DNA from: Trichoplax adhaerens
Lineage: Eukaryota; Placozoa; Uniplacotomia; Trichoplacea; Trichoplacidae
Direction: 5' to 3'
NCBI RefSeq assembly: GCF_000150275.1
Contig: NW_002060951.1
Span: 865,186 to 891,139, forward strand
DNA length: 25,954 bases
The notes under the pieces are model-generated. The model saw nothing but the letters and a program-made list of their open reading frames with translations. It did no database searches and was not told the DNA's origin. Positions 9,214-20,127 of this stretch are shown one piece after another. Position 1 is the first letter of the stretch; every line of letters starts with the position of its first letter. The translations under genes and the position numbers were made by a program.

Positions 9214-12200
9214 TAAGAACAGCAAACGCTAGTATAAATTGTTATGAAATTTACTATGGGAAGATGTGATTGGACAAGATCGATTAAGCCACGTGCTTGG
9301 ATTCCTATAGTTTCTAATGTCTGGACAAATAATTATATCTATAATTTACTTGTAATGTGTACGATATTATGATCAATTTATAAGAGGCTTAAGTGCATCG
9401 ATTATTTAAGCAGTCCAACCCTATCTTGAACATATAATCTCGTAATTTAGACTTTAACTAGCAATAATAATATGACTATGTCGACTTAAAGTGTGATCGT
9501 ATATAAATATGCTAATGTTATTAGCTTTCTAGTTGCGATAAATGTTCACGAATAGCCAGGCAATCATCGCTAGATTAATAATAATACCATCAGAGCCAGT
9601 TAAAGGGAGATCTTATATAAAATTCGGCTTTTATTATTTTTCTAGGTTGCAAAAGATCTTAATAAAGCATTAAAAATAGCAAACAGGATATAGAGAAATC
9701 AATGGTTAGTTCAATAACAAAATAAAACGTCAAGAATAGGAATAATAACAGCGTAAAGTTTTTTGCGCTGATATAATCTATAGTGTTGTGATGTTATTAT
9801 TGTGAATTCATTAAATCTAGAATCAGCGAGATTGTGCATACAGTCTTTACTTTATGCCCTGATAGTTAATGCAAATAAATACTATCCAATGATATTATAA
9901 ATACATAGGAAGAATTCCTCTATAGCCTAACCTAGTAATAGGGGCGATTTGCATAGTTCTATTTGTCATTATATTAGTTAAAATTAGGCAATTAATAACA
10001 AACATTAGATAATTTATATTTTTCTCTTAGGACTTACGCTAAAGAGAATAATATAGCAATATAGCAATGATATTAGAAAATTCAAGATTAATCACTTCGT
10101 AGGCTATGATAATCATTTTGAATGTTAGTGCAATAGAATTTGCTTCCTGAAACATGATATCGGACATTGAAAATAGCTTGTGTATGATGTATTTGTAAAG
10201 ATTTTGGTATTATTTCATACTTAATACTTAAGTTATGAAAGCTTATCTGAATATAAACTGAACGAGTATCAACGTTATAACAGTTGGAATTGATTTGCAA
10301 TTACTCTACTTAATCTAATCAGATCGCCACCATATTTGTATCATGATTTAAACACAGTACCTGGCACAACGTAATACTTGCTTTAAATAACTTAAATAGT
10401 AACTTAAGTTAGCTCCTCCTGATTGGAATTGCGAACTTTGTCAACCACAAGTAAACAAATAAATAAGTTCATCAATCGCGTCAGTAACTGCTAAATTAGC
10501 TCCGCTAGTGCGAAATAGCTTAATGATGCAGAGTTATAAGCTTTTATCTGAATTTTCTATCGAAGTAAATCACGCACATATATAAATAAACTCATCTACT
10601 TAACAAAATAAACTGACTAATGGTTAGAACTGATGTATCTTAACTGGAATAGCCTCAGTAGATAGACTAGAATCTCATTGTTTTGGTTATAATCCCCTTA
10701 GGTTGATATTGTGACATACAATGGCTACCAACAGTATAGGATGAAAGTTTTAAATATTCTGAAAGTCAATCCATCGATTGTTACATCAGTGCAAATCAGT
10801 AAATTTGATACTACAGCAAGCCCTACAAAATCGATGATCGGCCACTTAAAATGACTTCAACTCAGAATATATTTGCCAGATGTTACTAAGAGTGATGTCG
10901 TCAATTCAAAATTACCTTCTATAGAGCTTACTTGGATTAATTTTCTAGCGTTATCTATTCAATTACAGAGTAAAGTAACAAACATTAATAAGGAACACAC
11001 CACTTTTAATTTTTAGCGTTAGTAAAAAGCCTAAATTCTTATTGTAAATAGTTCATGACAAATTTTCTAAGGCGATAAGTAATTTTCGATTCTCTGCAGT
11101 TACCCTAACTGTCGTAGTTTATAAACTCGTAGCAATTATTTTATTATTTAGTCAAACATTACTAACAGATTGACCCTTATACAATCACCTTAGTAAACGT
11201 ATAGTAATTGAATGATTGATTTGCTTACATCGAGAGCTAATTCATAACATACGGTAATTCAATGAGAATACAATACAAAATCCAAACAGCTATTTGTTTA
11301 AGCGAATATTTTTCTAGTAGCTTTGATGATGCTACCGTATATTGAGCTAGTACACTAACAAAAGATGAGATAAATACATAGGCTATTTTGTTGAGCAGTA
11401 TCTTAAAGAATACATATATTTACGCCTATCAAATAATTTCTGTAACACTTGACAGCTATTGATGCTAGATACTATCATATAATTGAGTAGCACTAGTACG
11501 ATTATATTATGATAAAATCTAATGATTGAAATATGAGTGAATTTCTTTTCTATACAGCAAGAGTTATATATTTTTCCTTAGTGGTATGGTTTAAGATATT
11601 AAATGTGATAATGTGATTGATTTAGAACTAGACAGTTGTAAATATTATGGTAAAATTGCAATATTCAACTATTAATGGATTTCCATCAACGACTGTGTAG
11701 ACGTAGGTTAAGTACTATGCAATATACAGTGTTATAATCAAAATTGCAGTTGTCACACTTTTAAATTGTTTATTGGAATAAGTTACTGTTGGCTCATAAT
11801 ATATAATTAACACATATATATCTTCTATAAAAATTAATATAATTGCCTGCGTATAGAAAATACTATATTCCGATATAGGAAATGATTAACAAATTGCACA
11901 GATGGAATTTGGCACAAGTATATAAGGAAGTGCACTTGTACTCAAGGAAGGAGTAATTTAAGCTGCGTAGTGTAATAACAGTGAATAAAGCTAGCTTTTA
12001 ATATTACTTAAAAGCTTCTAGACTGGCTCTTACCGTTGACTAAGGTCTTTTGCGAAGGAAGTGAAAATAGTGACGCTTGGTAGCAGTCTTATAGTACGGT
12101 AGAAGGCTTTACAGGTAATTATAGAAAAAGGATTCATTGTAGCAAACGGCGTTATGACACTTAGATTAGAATAATATTGACAATCGCGATATTGCGATTA

Positions 12201-12418
12201 ATACCCGCGATATGCAAGCGACGTTTTAAGATAGATGCAATTAAGCAACATAGCTGACAAATGAAAACGATTATCGTTAATGACGTTATATTAAAATAAT
12301 ATTCTGTAATTCTAAAATTGATTTCCAGCTACAGTACACTATATCTCAGTATTACAACATATATATTTCACCATAACAGTATATCATGAAGTCGTATATA
12401 CTATAATCATGATGTTTG
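9214..12418. other. Intergenic region between ENPP copy A and the TPR gene
   Basis: About 3.2 kb of AT-rich sequence with no open reading frame resembling a known family and no splice-bounded exons that I could recognise. It should hold the promoter of copy A (right after an 11-base A run at 9203-9213) and the 3' flank of the TPR gene. A small inverted repeat, AATCGC-6 nt-GCGATT, is at 12182-12199, about 220 bases beyond the TPR stop codon. Confidence 0.6.
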
Positions 12419-15400
12419 TCAATCAACTTGTGATAATGTAAATTTGCGTAATTGCTCTAGCAAAGATCGAATTTCTTGCTTGCTTTGATCGATAGAGATA
12501 TTTTCTTGATTTTCATATAGCTGTGCAATATGTGGATGCTCATGTTCAAAGTCTGTTGATAAAATTACAAGTGATTTCTCAATCATCGAAATGCCTTCTT
12601 CATGCCTGCCCTGATCCAAATAAACACCTCCAATTAGGCCATATAATTCACCGATATCGGGATGACCGTGATCAAGGACTAGTAATCGAATTTCAAGTGA
12701 TCTATTATACATAGAAATAGCTTCTTCGTACTTATCCTGATCTTTGTAGAGACTTCCTATGAGAGCATACGAACTAGCAACTTTAGGGTGATGGTGATCA
12801 TGGACTAATAATCGAATTTTGAGTGATTTCTGATACACAGAAAGAGCCTCTTCATACTTGCCTTGATATCGATATGTACTTCCCATGTTGTCATACAAGT
12901 CAGTTATATCAGGATGATTCTCACCAAAGACTAATAGCATTATTTTAAGCGACTTATCATACATGGAAATTGCCTCTTCATATCTGCCCTGGTTACAATA
13001 GACATTTCCTATGCTGAAATATAATATAGCTACATCGGGATAATTGTCATCATTGACCGATAATTGAATTTTCAGTGACTTCTCATACATAGAAATTGCT
13101 TCTTTATACTTTTTCTGATTATTATAGATATCTCCTATCTGGCGATATGAATTAGCAACATTGGAATGATTACAACCATAGACTAATAATTGAATTTCTA
13201 ACGACTTTTGAAACATAGAAATAGCTTTTACATACTGACGGCGATGACGATACATCAATCCCATGTTGCTATAGGATAAAGCAATATCAGGATGATTGTG
13301 ATCAAGAGTTGATAATTTAATTTCGAGCGATTTCTCTAACATAGAAATTGCCAATTCATCTTTACCATGATCAGCATAGGTAGCTGCCATGTTGTTATAC
13401 AATAACGCAATAGCGGGATTATTGAAGCCAAATTTTGATAGGCTAATGTCGAACGACTTCTTAAACATAGAAATAGCCTCTGTATGCTTGCCTTGAAGAC
13501 AATATATACCTGCCAAGTTGTTATATGATGTAGCTACTTTGCAATGATTGTGGCCGTAGACTGATAATAGAATTTTGAGTGATTTCTCATACATAGAAAT
13601 AGCCTCTTCATACTTACCCTGATCCATATAGACAACTCCGATTCGGTTATATAATCCAGCAATTTCGGAATGATTCTGGCCATAGATTGATAATAGAATT
13701 TCTAATGATTTCTTATACATGCTGATAGCCTCTTCAAATTTGCCCTGTTTATAATAGATAGTTGCTATATTGCTTCCTGATCCAGCTGCATCTGGATGAT
13801 TTTCACCATGGACTGAAAGTTTAATTTTGTGTGCCTTCTCAAACATAGAAATGGCCATTTCATATTTACCTTGACTGCTGTAGGTAGAACCCATGTTGTT
13901 ATACACTACAGCAACATGATGATCATCATGACCAAAAACAGAAATTGAAATTTCGAGCGCCTTGTTGTAACTAGACAAAGCCTCTTTATAATTGCCCTGA
14001 TCATCGTAGATAGATGCTATACGATCATATACTGCACTAACATTTGGATGATTGGGACCAAGGACTGATACTTGAATTTCCAGTGATTTTTTAAACATTA
14101 ACATGGCTTCTTCGTACTTATTCAGTTTTGAATAGGCCTCTGCTACGTAAAAATATGATTTAGCAGTTTCGGGATGATTACGACCAAGGGCTGATAATTG
14201 AATTTTAAGTGCTTTCTCAAACATAGAAATGGCTTCTTCATATTTATCCTGCATTTTATTGATAATTCCAATGTTGTAATATGATGAGGCAATATCGGAA
14301 TGATTCGCATCCAGAAGTGCTAATTGAATTTCAAGTGCTTTTTCGTGCATTGAAATAGCCTCGTCAAGCTTGCCTAGATGAGATAGCAAAGTTGCCAGAT
14401 TGTTATATGATTGACTAACAACAGGATGTTTAGGACCGAAAAATGATAATCTAATTTCGAGTGCCTTCTTATACATAGAAATACCCACTTCTTCGTTTTT
14501 CAGATCGCTATAGACATTTCCCATGTTGCTATATATCGTGGCAATATCAGGATGATTGCGACCAAAGATCAATAATAGAATTTCAAGTGCCTTTTTATAC
14601 TCAGAAAGAGCCTCAGTATACTTGCTCTGAAAATAATGAACATTTGCAATACCCATATGTGAAGAAGCAACTTTGAAATGATTATAACCAAAAACCGATA
14701 ATCGAATTTCGAGTGCCTTTTTATGTGCAATTATGGCTTTGTCATAATCGCCATGAAATGTATATGCATGTCCTATAGAGAAATATGATGCAGCAATCCC
14801 AAAATAATTCAAGTTTGATAGAAAAATTTCAATTGACTTTTCCAATATTATAATAGCTTCTTCATACTTGCCCTGATTCGTATACTCATTTCCAATGTTG
14901 ACATAGGATTGAGCAACATGGATATGATTGGAACCAAGAACTGACAATCGGATTTTAAGTGATTGTTCGTGCTTGGAAATAGCCTCGTCATACCTTCCCA
15001 AATTGGAGTAGACACTTCCCAGGCTGTTATACGATACAGCAACATCGAGATGATTATGACCGAGCACTGATAATTGAATTTTGAGTGCTTTATCATACTG
15101 GGAAATAGCTTTCTCATACTTCCCCTGATTAGAATACACAGCTCCCATGTTGTGATAGGATGCAGCAACATCGGAATGATTGTGACCAAGGACTGATAAT
15201 CGAATTTTGAGTGCCTTTTCAAATGTTGATATAGCTTCTTCGTATTGATTCCGATTGAAATAAACACTTCCTATGTTATTCAGAGAGTGTGCAACATCAG
15301 CATGATTTTGACCAAAGACCAATAAACGAATTTCGAGTGACTTCTCATACATAGAAATAGCATCTTCAATCTTGCCCTGATCATAAAAAACATTTCCCAT

Positions 15401-16369
15401 GCTGTTATATGATTCGGCAACATCTGGATGATTGTGATCAAGTGTTGATAATCGAATTTTAAGTGCTTTCTCATGCATAGAATTGGCCTCTTCATACTTG
15501 CCTTGCTCATTAAAGACAATTCCTAAGCTGTTATATGATTTGGCAACATCGGGATGATTGTTATCGAAGACGGAAGTTCGAATTTTAAGTGACTTCTCAT
15601 GCATAGTAATGGCTTCTTCATGTTTACCCTGCTCACTATAGACATTTCCTAGGTTATTATAAGAATTGGCAACATCGAGATGATTATGACCAAGGACTGA
15701 TTTTTGAATTTTAAGTGACTTCTCATACATAGTTATAGCCTCTTCATGCCTTTTTAGCTTCCGAAGCACATTTCCCAGGTTGTAATAAGATATAGCAGTG
15801 TCAGAATTATAGTTACTTAGGGCTGATAATTTAATATGTAGTGATTTCTCATACATCGAATGAGCCTTATCATATTTACTTTTAGCTTCATAAATAGCTC
15901 CTATATTTTCGTATGAATGACTTATGACTAAATCTTTCTCACCAAAACCTTTTAATTTTATATCTAGTGATTTCATATAATAATTCAATGCTCCATTCCA
16001 ATCCCTTTGTGACCGTTTAATTGCGCCTTGTCTATCTAAAGATCGAGCAATGATCATATCTTCTTGTAGCTTTTCACCTACTTCTCCTATTTTTTCATTC
16101 AATCTCTCTGCTTCTACCCAGTCACTTTGTTGTTTATAGATATCGCTCATATGAATATAAATATCACATTGAAGTCGATCAAGATCGACATGACTTCTGG
16201 ATATCGTTTCAATTTTATCCAAGGCTTGTTTGTAGTAAGTTATTGCTTCATTATAGTTGCCCGATTGATCACTCTCTTCACCCCGCTCGTATAGAGATCT
16301 TATTTCTTGAGGGATAACAAACTTGACGGATTGGTTTTCCATGTTGTAAAATCTGAAGAAAGAATTCAT
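12419..16369 (-). CDS. Large tetratricopeptide-repeat protein, kinesin-light-chain-type repeats, single long exon
   Basis: An uninterrupted reading frame of 1316 codons from the first in-frame ATG (16369-16367) to TGA at 12421-12419. After about 20 residues it consists of 30 consecutive TPR units of about 42 residues with the pattern A-x-S-Y-x-N-(L/M/I)-G-x-V-Y-x-x-Q-G-K-Y-E-E-A-I-S-M-Y-E-K-(S/A)-L-(K/E)-I-x-L-S-V-(L/F)-G-x-N-H-P-D-V, followed by a 35-residue charged tail. This is the KLC/TPR_12-type repeat, which stacks into a superhelix that binds peptides or partner proteins. No catalytic, death, NACHT or membrane domain is seen, so only scaffold or adaptor function can be suggested. The ATG at 16342 (AACATGG) has the better initiation context and could be the real start, giving 1307 residues. 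The frame stays open to about 16504 with possible acceptors near 16421 and 16461, so an upstream exon is possible. It is intronless where its neighbours have more than 20 introns. Confidence 0.9.
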   Translation of the reverse strand: MNSFFRFYNMENQSVKFVIPQEIRSLYERGEESDQSGNYNEAITYYKQALDKIETISRSHVDLDRLQCDIYIHMSDIYKQQSDWVEAERLNEKIGEVGEKLQEDMIIARSLDRQGAIKRSQRDWNGALNYYMKSLDIKLKGFGEKDLVISHSYENIGAIYEAKSKYDKAHSMYEKSLHIKLSALSNYNSDTAISYYNLGNVLRKLKRHEEAITMYEKSLKIQKSVLGHNHLDVANSYNNLGNVYSEQGKHEEAITMHEKSLKIRTSVFDNNHPDVAKSYNSLGIVFNEQGKYEEANSMHEKALKIRLSTLDHNHPDVAESYNSMGNVFYDQGKIEDAISMYEKSLEIRLLVFGQNHADVAHSLNNIGSVYFNRNQYEEAISTFEKALKIRLSVLGHNHSDVAASYHNMGAVYSNQGKYEKAISQYDKALKIQLSVLGHNHLDVAVSYNSLGSVYSNLGRYDEAISKHEQSLKIRLSVLGSNHIHVAQSYVNIGNEYTNQGKYEEAIIILEKSIEIFLSNLNYFGIAASYFSIGHAYTFHGDYDKAIIAHKKALEIRLSVFGYNHFKVASSHMGIANVHYFQSKYTEALSEYKKALEILLLIFGRNHPDIATIYSNMGNVYSDLKNEEVGISMYKKALEIRLSFFGPKHPVVSQSYNNLATLLSHLGKLDEAISMHEKALEIQLALLDANHSDIASSYYNIGIINKMQDKYEEAISMFEKALKIQLSALGRNHPETAKSYFYVAEAYSKLNKYEEAMLMFKKSLEIQVSVLGPNHPNVSAVYDRIASIYDDQGNYKEALSSYNKALEISISVFGHDDHHVAVVYNNMGSTYSSQGKYEMAISMFEKAHKIKLSVHGENHPDAAGSGSNIATIYYKQGKFEEAISMYKKSLEILLSIYGQNHSEIAGLYNRIGVVYMDQGKYEEAISMYEKSLKILLSVYGHNHCKVATSYNNLAGIYCLQGKHTEAISMFKKSFDISLSKFGFNNPAIALLYNNMAATYADHGKDELAISMLEKSLEIKLSTLDHNHPDIALSYSNMGLMYRHRRQYVKAISMFQKSLEIQLLVYGCNHSNVANSYRQIGDIYNNQKKYKEAISMYEKSLKIQLSVNDDNYPDVAILYFSIGNVYCNQGRYEEAISMYDKSLKIMLLVFGENHPDITDLYDNMGSTYRYQGKYEEALSVYQKSLKIRLLVHDHHHPKVASSYALIGSLYKDQDKYEEAISMYNRSLEIRLLVLDHGHPDIGELYGLIGGVYLDQGRHEEGISMIEKSLVILSTDFEHEHPHIAQLYENQENISIDQSKQEIRSLLEQLRKFTLSQVD
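12527..16306 (-). repeat. Array of 30 TPR-encoding units, about 126 bp each
   Basis: The coding array spans 3780 bases, exactly 30 times 126 on average. Most units are 42 codons; a few are 43, and one is 40 (the unit beginning AQSYVNIGNEY and ending NLNYFGI lacks two residues and the usual NHPDV end). Recurrent DNA words, read on the plus strand, include CATAGAAATAGCCTCTTCATA, shared by many units. The first four or five units are more divergent than the middle ones, as expected if the array grew by internal duplication. Confidence 0.9.
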
Positions 16370-18671
16370 ACGATCGATATCAAACGATACATTAGGTAAA
16401 TATGAAACTAAATTTTGCAACTGATAAATAAGAACCAAACGGAAATGGTAGTTGCTACTGAAGATAACTTCTGCATATGTTATATGAATATTTAGGCTTA
16501 ATTTTCAATAGAAGCTACAACAATATTATAAGAATTTATTCGTATGTTTTCTACAATATTTATTAAAATAGTGTCTTATTGCAAAGTTGTTATTCTGATT
16601 AATAAATTTTGATGTATAAATATTAATGATTACCGTAATTCATCCATGGCCGCATTCATCAAGTGTTAAAGTATAACTAATAGAACATGATGTTGAAATT
16701 AAGCTATTCAGTAGGAAATTTAATAAGGGGATTTCAAAATATTGTAACTGGAACTTTGTATATATCATTATTTTGTTGATAATATCATGATTACTAAATC
16801 ATAATATGATTCGTTATTCATTTTCATAGTTAAACTAAAAGTATTATCAACTACTGTACGACACTCATAAAGCTGCTATAATTCCCCCCCCCCCCCCAAA
16901 TGAAGGTATCGCCTTTTAAATAGTCCCTGAAATTCTTATCATCTACGCATGTAGCGTCGTTGAAGATTAACTGATTACTAATTCTTATTTCATCGTTTCT
17001 CCAGTAGAGTACTACCCACTATAGGGCGGCAGCTATCCGAGAGAGATAGTTATAACTTTTTTGAGATATAAAGATAAGAAACGGAATCTACGCGTTCTCA
17101 ATTGGAAGAATTGATTTTATGAGAATTCTAGCACTATCTAGTAAATTCACCTTAGATCACCGCAAGGTATTGTATGTGTTAATTAATACTATGAAACTTT
17201 TTAATCTTTCACTAATCACTAATGCGCTAACACCTCTTATTAGTAATCGCTATATGCACAACTTACTTTCGAAAGAAAGAATTGTTTACTTCATAAAACT
17301 AGGCATCTAAAACTCATTATAACATAAGTCATTTATAGAATGCGCTTTGAATTGATTTTTATTTTACACGTATAAAATCGAATAGGTATCAAAGGATAAT
17401 TAAGCACTTAATGTAAAGTACTACTGTAATTAAACCTATCTTAAGTAAGCTTTAATCGGGTAAATCTCGGAAAACACTAATTTAGATCTGTTTAAGTGCG
17501 ATACAATGGAGGATTGTAATTGGGTATATTTAGACGGAAGCTGACTCATTGAATTTCAATCCATACCAATCAACTTTATAAAAATTAAAAATGTAACCGC
17601 TAGTGCTCTCTTAAAGTACAGTAACAACTTATTAAAGAAAGCTAAAGGTAAAGCACTAAAAGGAGTGATATTGAGAAAGATTTATTCTGGCAGAATTCAT
17701 ACTGTCAGTATAAATCGAACAACCGTTGGAAAAATAAAAGTTTAACATTTACTTACGATTAAGTAGATTTTTCTTTTAAGTTCTAGTTCTACGCCTATAA
17801 CCGAAGAGCTCTATAATTTTCTAAAATGAATCACCTTTAATAGGTTTAAGAAAGCTCCAGGTGGCATACAAGAATAAATATTTATCAACCTTTGCATTCC
17901 AGAAGAATCTGCTCATCAAAATAACTAATTACGCAAAGTTCAGATTACAAAAGGCTTCAAATTCCCTTAAAAAATACTGTACGTGTAATATTAAGTAATT
18001 TTTTTATCTTATCTTTCTTATAATATAAGATGTAAATAAAGCTGAATATCTGTCCAGATTCATGGACTACTAACAGAGAAAAATATTTTTCTCTCTTAGT
18101 TTTCATTACTACAGGCAACTTACTGTCAAGGTAGGTACTGAATCATACACCTTAAAGTTTTAACTGAGATCTAGAGTAACGCGTAATTAAAAATCATGCA
18201 GTTTAGAGCAGCAATACGCAACTTCTCCATTTTAATATTTATAGCCTCAATCAATTGGCAGACGGACAAAAGGTAGCCTCGATATGACATCTTTTTATTT
18301 CACCCTAGCCAATAACTCTTAGAGATTTATTTTATATCGTCGCGGTGACAGAGTTCTAAATATTCTCTGTCATTGACGGTAAAATATCTATAAAGATTTA
18401 CAAATTGATTTCACACAGAGTTCCTGTAAAAACAATTATCTAAATCATAATTATTAAATAAAATAGTAACCCATGCTTGACAGCTGTGGTACTATAAAAA
18501 CGCCTCCATTATCCTATCACTCAATAAATGCTATAATTTACTATATGCATATATTGCCCCACTGTAGGCATGCTACAACAAAGATAAATGTATAGGATAA
18601 ATTTAGAATTGGATTGATCAAAACGAAATATCATGTAATCAAAAAAATATTGAGAATGATGAATGACATTA
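16370..18671. other. Intergenic region between the TPR gene and ENPP copy B
   Basis: About 2.3 kb with no recognisable gene. It should contain the 5' flank of the TPR gene and the 3' untranslated region of copy B. The only striking local feature is a run of cytosines at 16884-16897. Short open frames here (for example 17119-17310 plus and 18521-18706 minus) show no family resemblance or exon-like boundaries. I found no convincing AATAAA signal close to the copy B stop codon on the minus strand. Confidence 0.6.
16884..16897. repeat. Run of 14 cytosines
   Basis: A pure C tract, exceptional in a region this AT-rich, about 500 bases upstream of the TPR gene start. It is G-rich on the TPR coding strand. 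The length of such a homopolymer may be inaccurate in the assembly. Confidence 0.95.
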
Positions 18672-20127
18672 CTAAAATGTTGTCCACATTTCTGTTGCAG
18701 CTTCACTTTCTATCCTGTCTTGTAGATCAGGCGCCATGTTAGGGAAGAAATTAATTCCAGTCAATTCTTCAATATCGCGAACGCTAGCCACATGGCTAAA
18801 TAAGTAGGAATTATAGGTCTGTTAAGAGTAGAAGAAATAAATATTAATAAAAATAGGATTAATAGAATCAAAAACCTCTCTGTTTTATATTTCATTTTTG
18901 ACATATCGTATATAAAGTGATGAGGGATTACAATATGTTTATGTTCAATTGCCATTCTCTACCTGGCATTGAGGAGCAAATGATTTAATATGTGGTAAAA
19001 TAAATGCTATAACATCAATTTTTCCCTTGCAAGGCTTAGCAGTCATAACTGAAGAGTCGCAAAGTAATTGATCAGAATCTTGACATTTAGCTAAAATTTT
19101 ATAAAAATGGGTTGGAATGACCACGGAGCCAATATCTCCTTTAAGCCAACTGACAAAGAAAGTAGTATGAAGTAGGATAAAACAAGGAACAATTTTCGCC
19201 ATCATTTGATATTTAGTTATAGAGAATGCACTCTAAGTATACTAGATTTTCAGAAATTATTATTTAACTTACTACGATGGATTACCCACGACAGTTTTCC
19301 AGTCAGCTTTGACAATTGAGCCTGAAATGACATAAATACTTCCAAATAGCCGAGCCCAATCGCGAGTTAATTTTTCCAAATCAAGCCAAGGTCCTTGATT
19401 GATTATGAGATAAAATTAGAAATTTCCTATGTTATCTTTAGGTATCTTTACAAATTATCTGATTGTTAGAGAAATTGTTTAGCTATTTGATATTCAATCA
19501 GCTTGTGAACGGTCAAGAAACATTCCCATTATTTGAATGAACTCAGACTAGCGTTTACCTGCATTAAAGGCGTAGACTTGTGGAGCAATATTGGATAGAA
19601 TAAACGTATTCGCTTGCGCTTCTAAATCAAAACTCATATCACCTGAGCATATAATCAAGGAATTATTTTAGATATCGTTAATTATTAATACAAGTTTCAT
19701 CAGATCGTTGTGTATTGGAACTAAAAATGACTAGAAGCCAACTATTTGCTACCATTAGGTGCTAAATGCCCACGATTATAACCAGATCGATAGTAATTAG
19801 AACAATTAGATGTTTGGGCAGCAACATTTAGCCTACTATCACGTCGAAAACAGTCTATTCTTGATAGTGGCCTTAATGATTCCTATAAGAATTTAATTCC
19901 GAGATAGAATTTTAAGTTACAATATTTTTTCCATTAATTAGGTCATTATTGGACATCGACCATTAACAAACTTACTGTATCAGTTAAATGATAGCCAACA
20001 AATAACGGTACATGAAAGGTATTGCTGTATCCAGTTATATAATGATTCTGGTATAGAGTACAAGTATCCAATGATGCTCGATATCTGGGTATTCCCCACG
20101 GAAAGTTGCGATTCTCAGACTCTTTCT
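18672..20127 (-). CDS. ENPP copy B, C-terminal DNA/RNA non-specific endonuclease-type domain
   Basis: Six exons encode about 210 residues with strong resemblance to EndoG/NUC1-type nucleases: DCFRRDSRL, SGYNRGHLAPN, TFILSNIAPQV, FNAGPWLDLE, YVISGS, IPTHFYKILAKCQD and AFILPH, in the family order. The RGH His codon is 19768-19766, the Asn of FNAGPW is 19565-19563 and the Glu of DLE is 19376-19374. These correspond to the general base, metal ligand and acidic residue of Serratia nuclease/EndoG. The one change in the core is NRGH for DRGH. In vertebrate ENPP1-3 this domain is considered inactive and structural. The EF-hand-like DxDxDG loop of vertebrate ENPPs is not seen. The last exon reads DIEELTGINFFP and ends ATEMWTTF-stop (TAG, 18674-18672). 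Confidence 0.85.

Noticed and set aside
10088-10300. 70-codon minus-strand frame in the intergenic region
   Set aside because: Length expected by chance in AT-rich DNA; no motif, exon boundary or similarity to neighbours.
14848-15519. Two open frames (139 and 79 codons) in another frame of the TPR array, with their own 42-residue periodicity
   Set aside because: Their repetition simply mirrors the 126-bp coding repeats of the TPR frame; composition is rich in Met, Ile and Leu as expected for a shifted frame.
12527-16306. CRISPR or satellite array
   Set aside because: The 126-bp periodicity is protein-coding in one frame with the TPR consensus; there are no short identical repeats with unique spacers.
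12370-16438. TTG at 16438 as the start of the TPR protein
   Set aside because: This is a eukaryotic gene; ATGs at 16369 and 16342 are in frame and the latter has a good initiation context. The frame is open upstream without an ATG.
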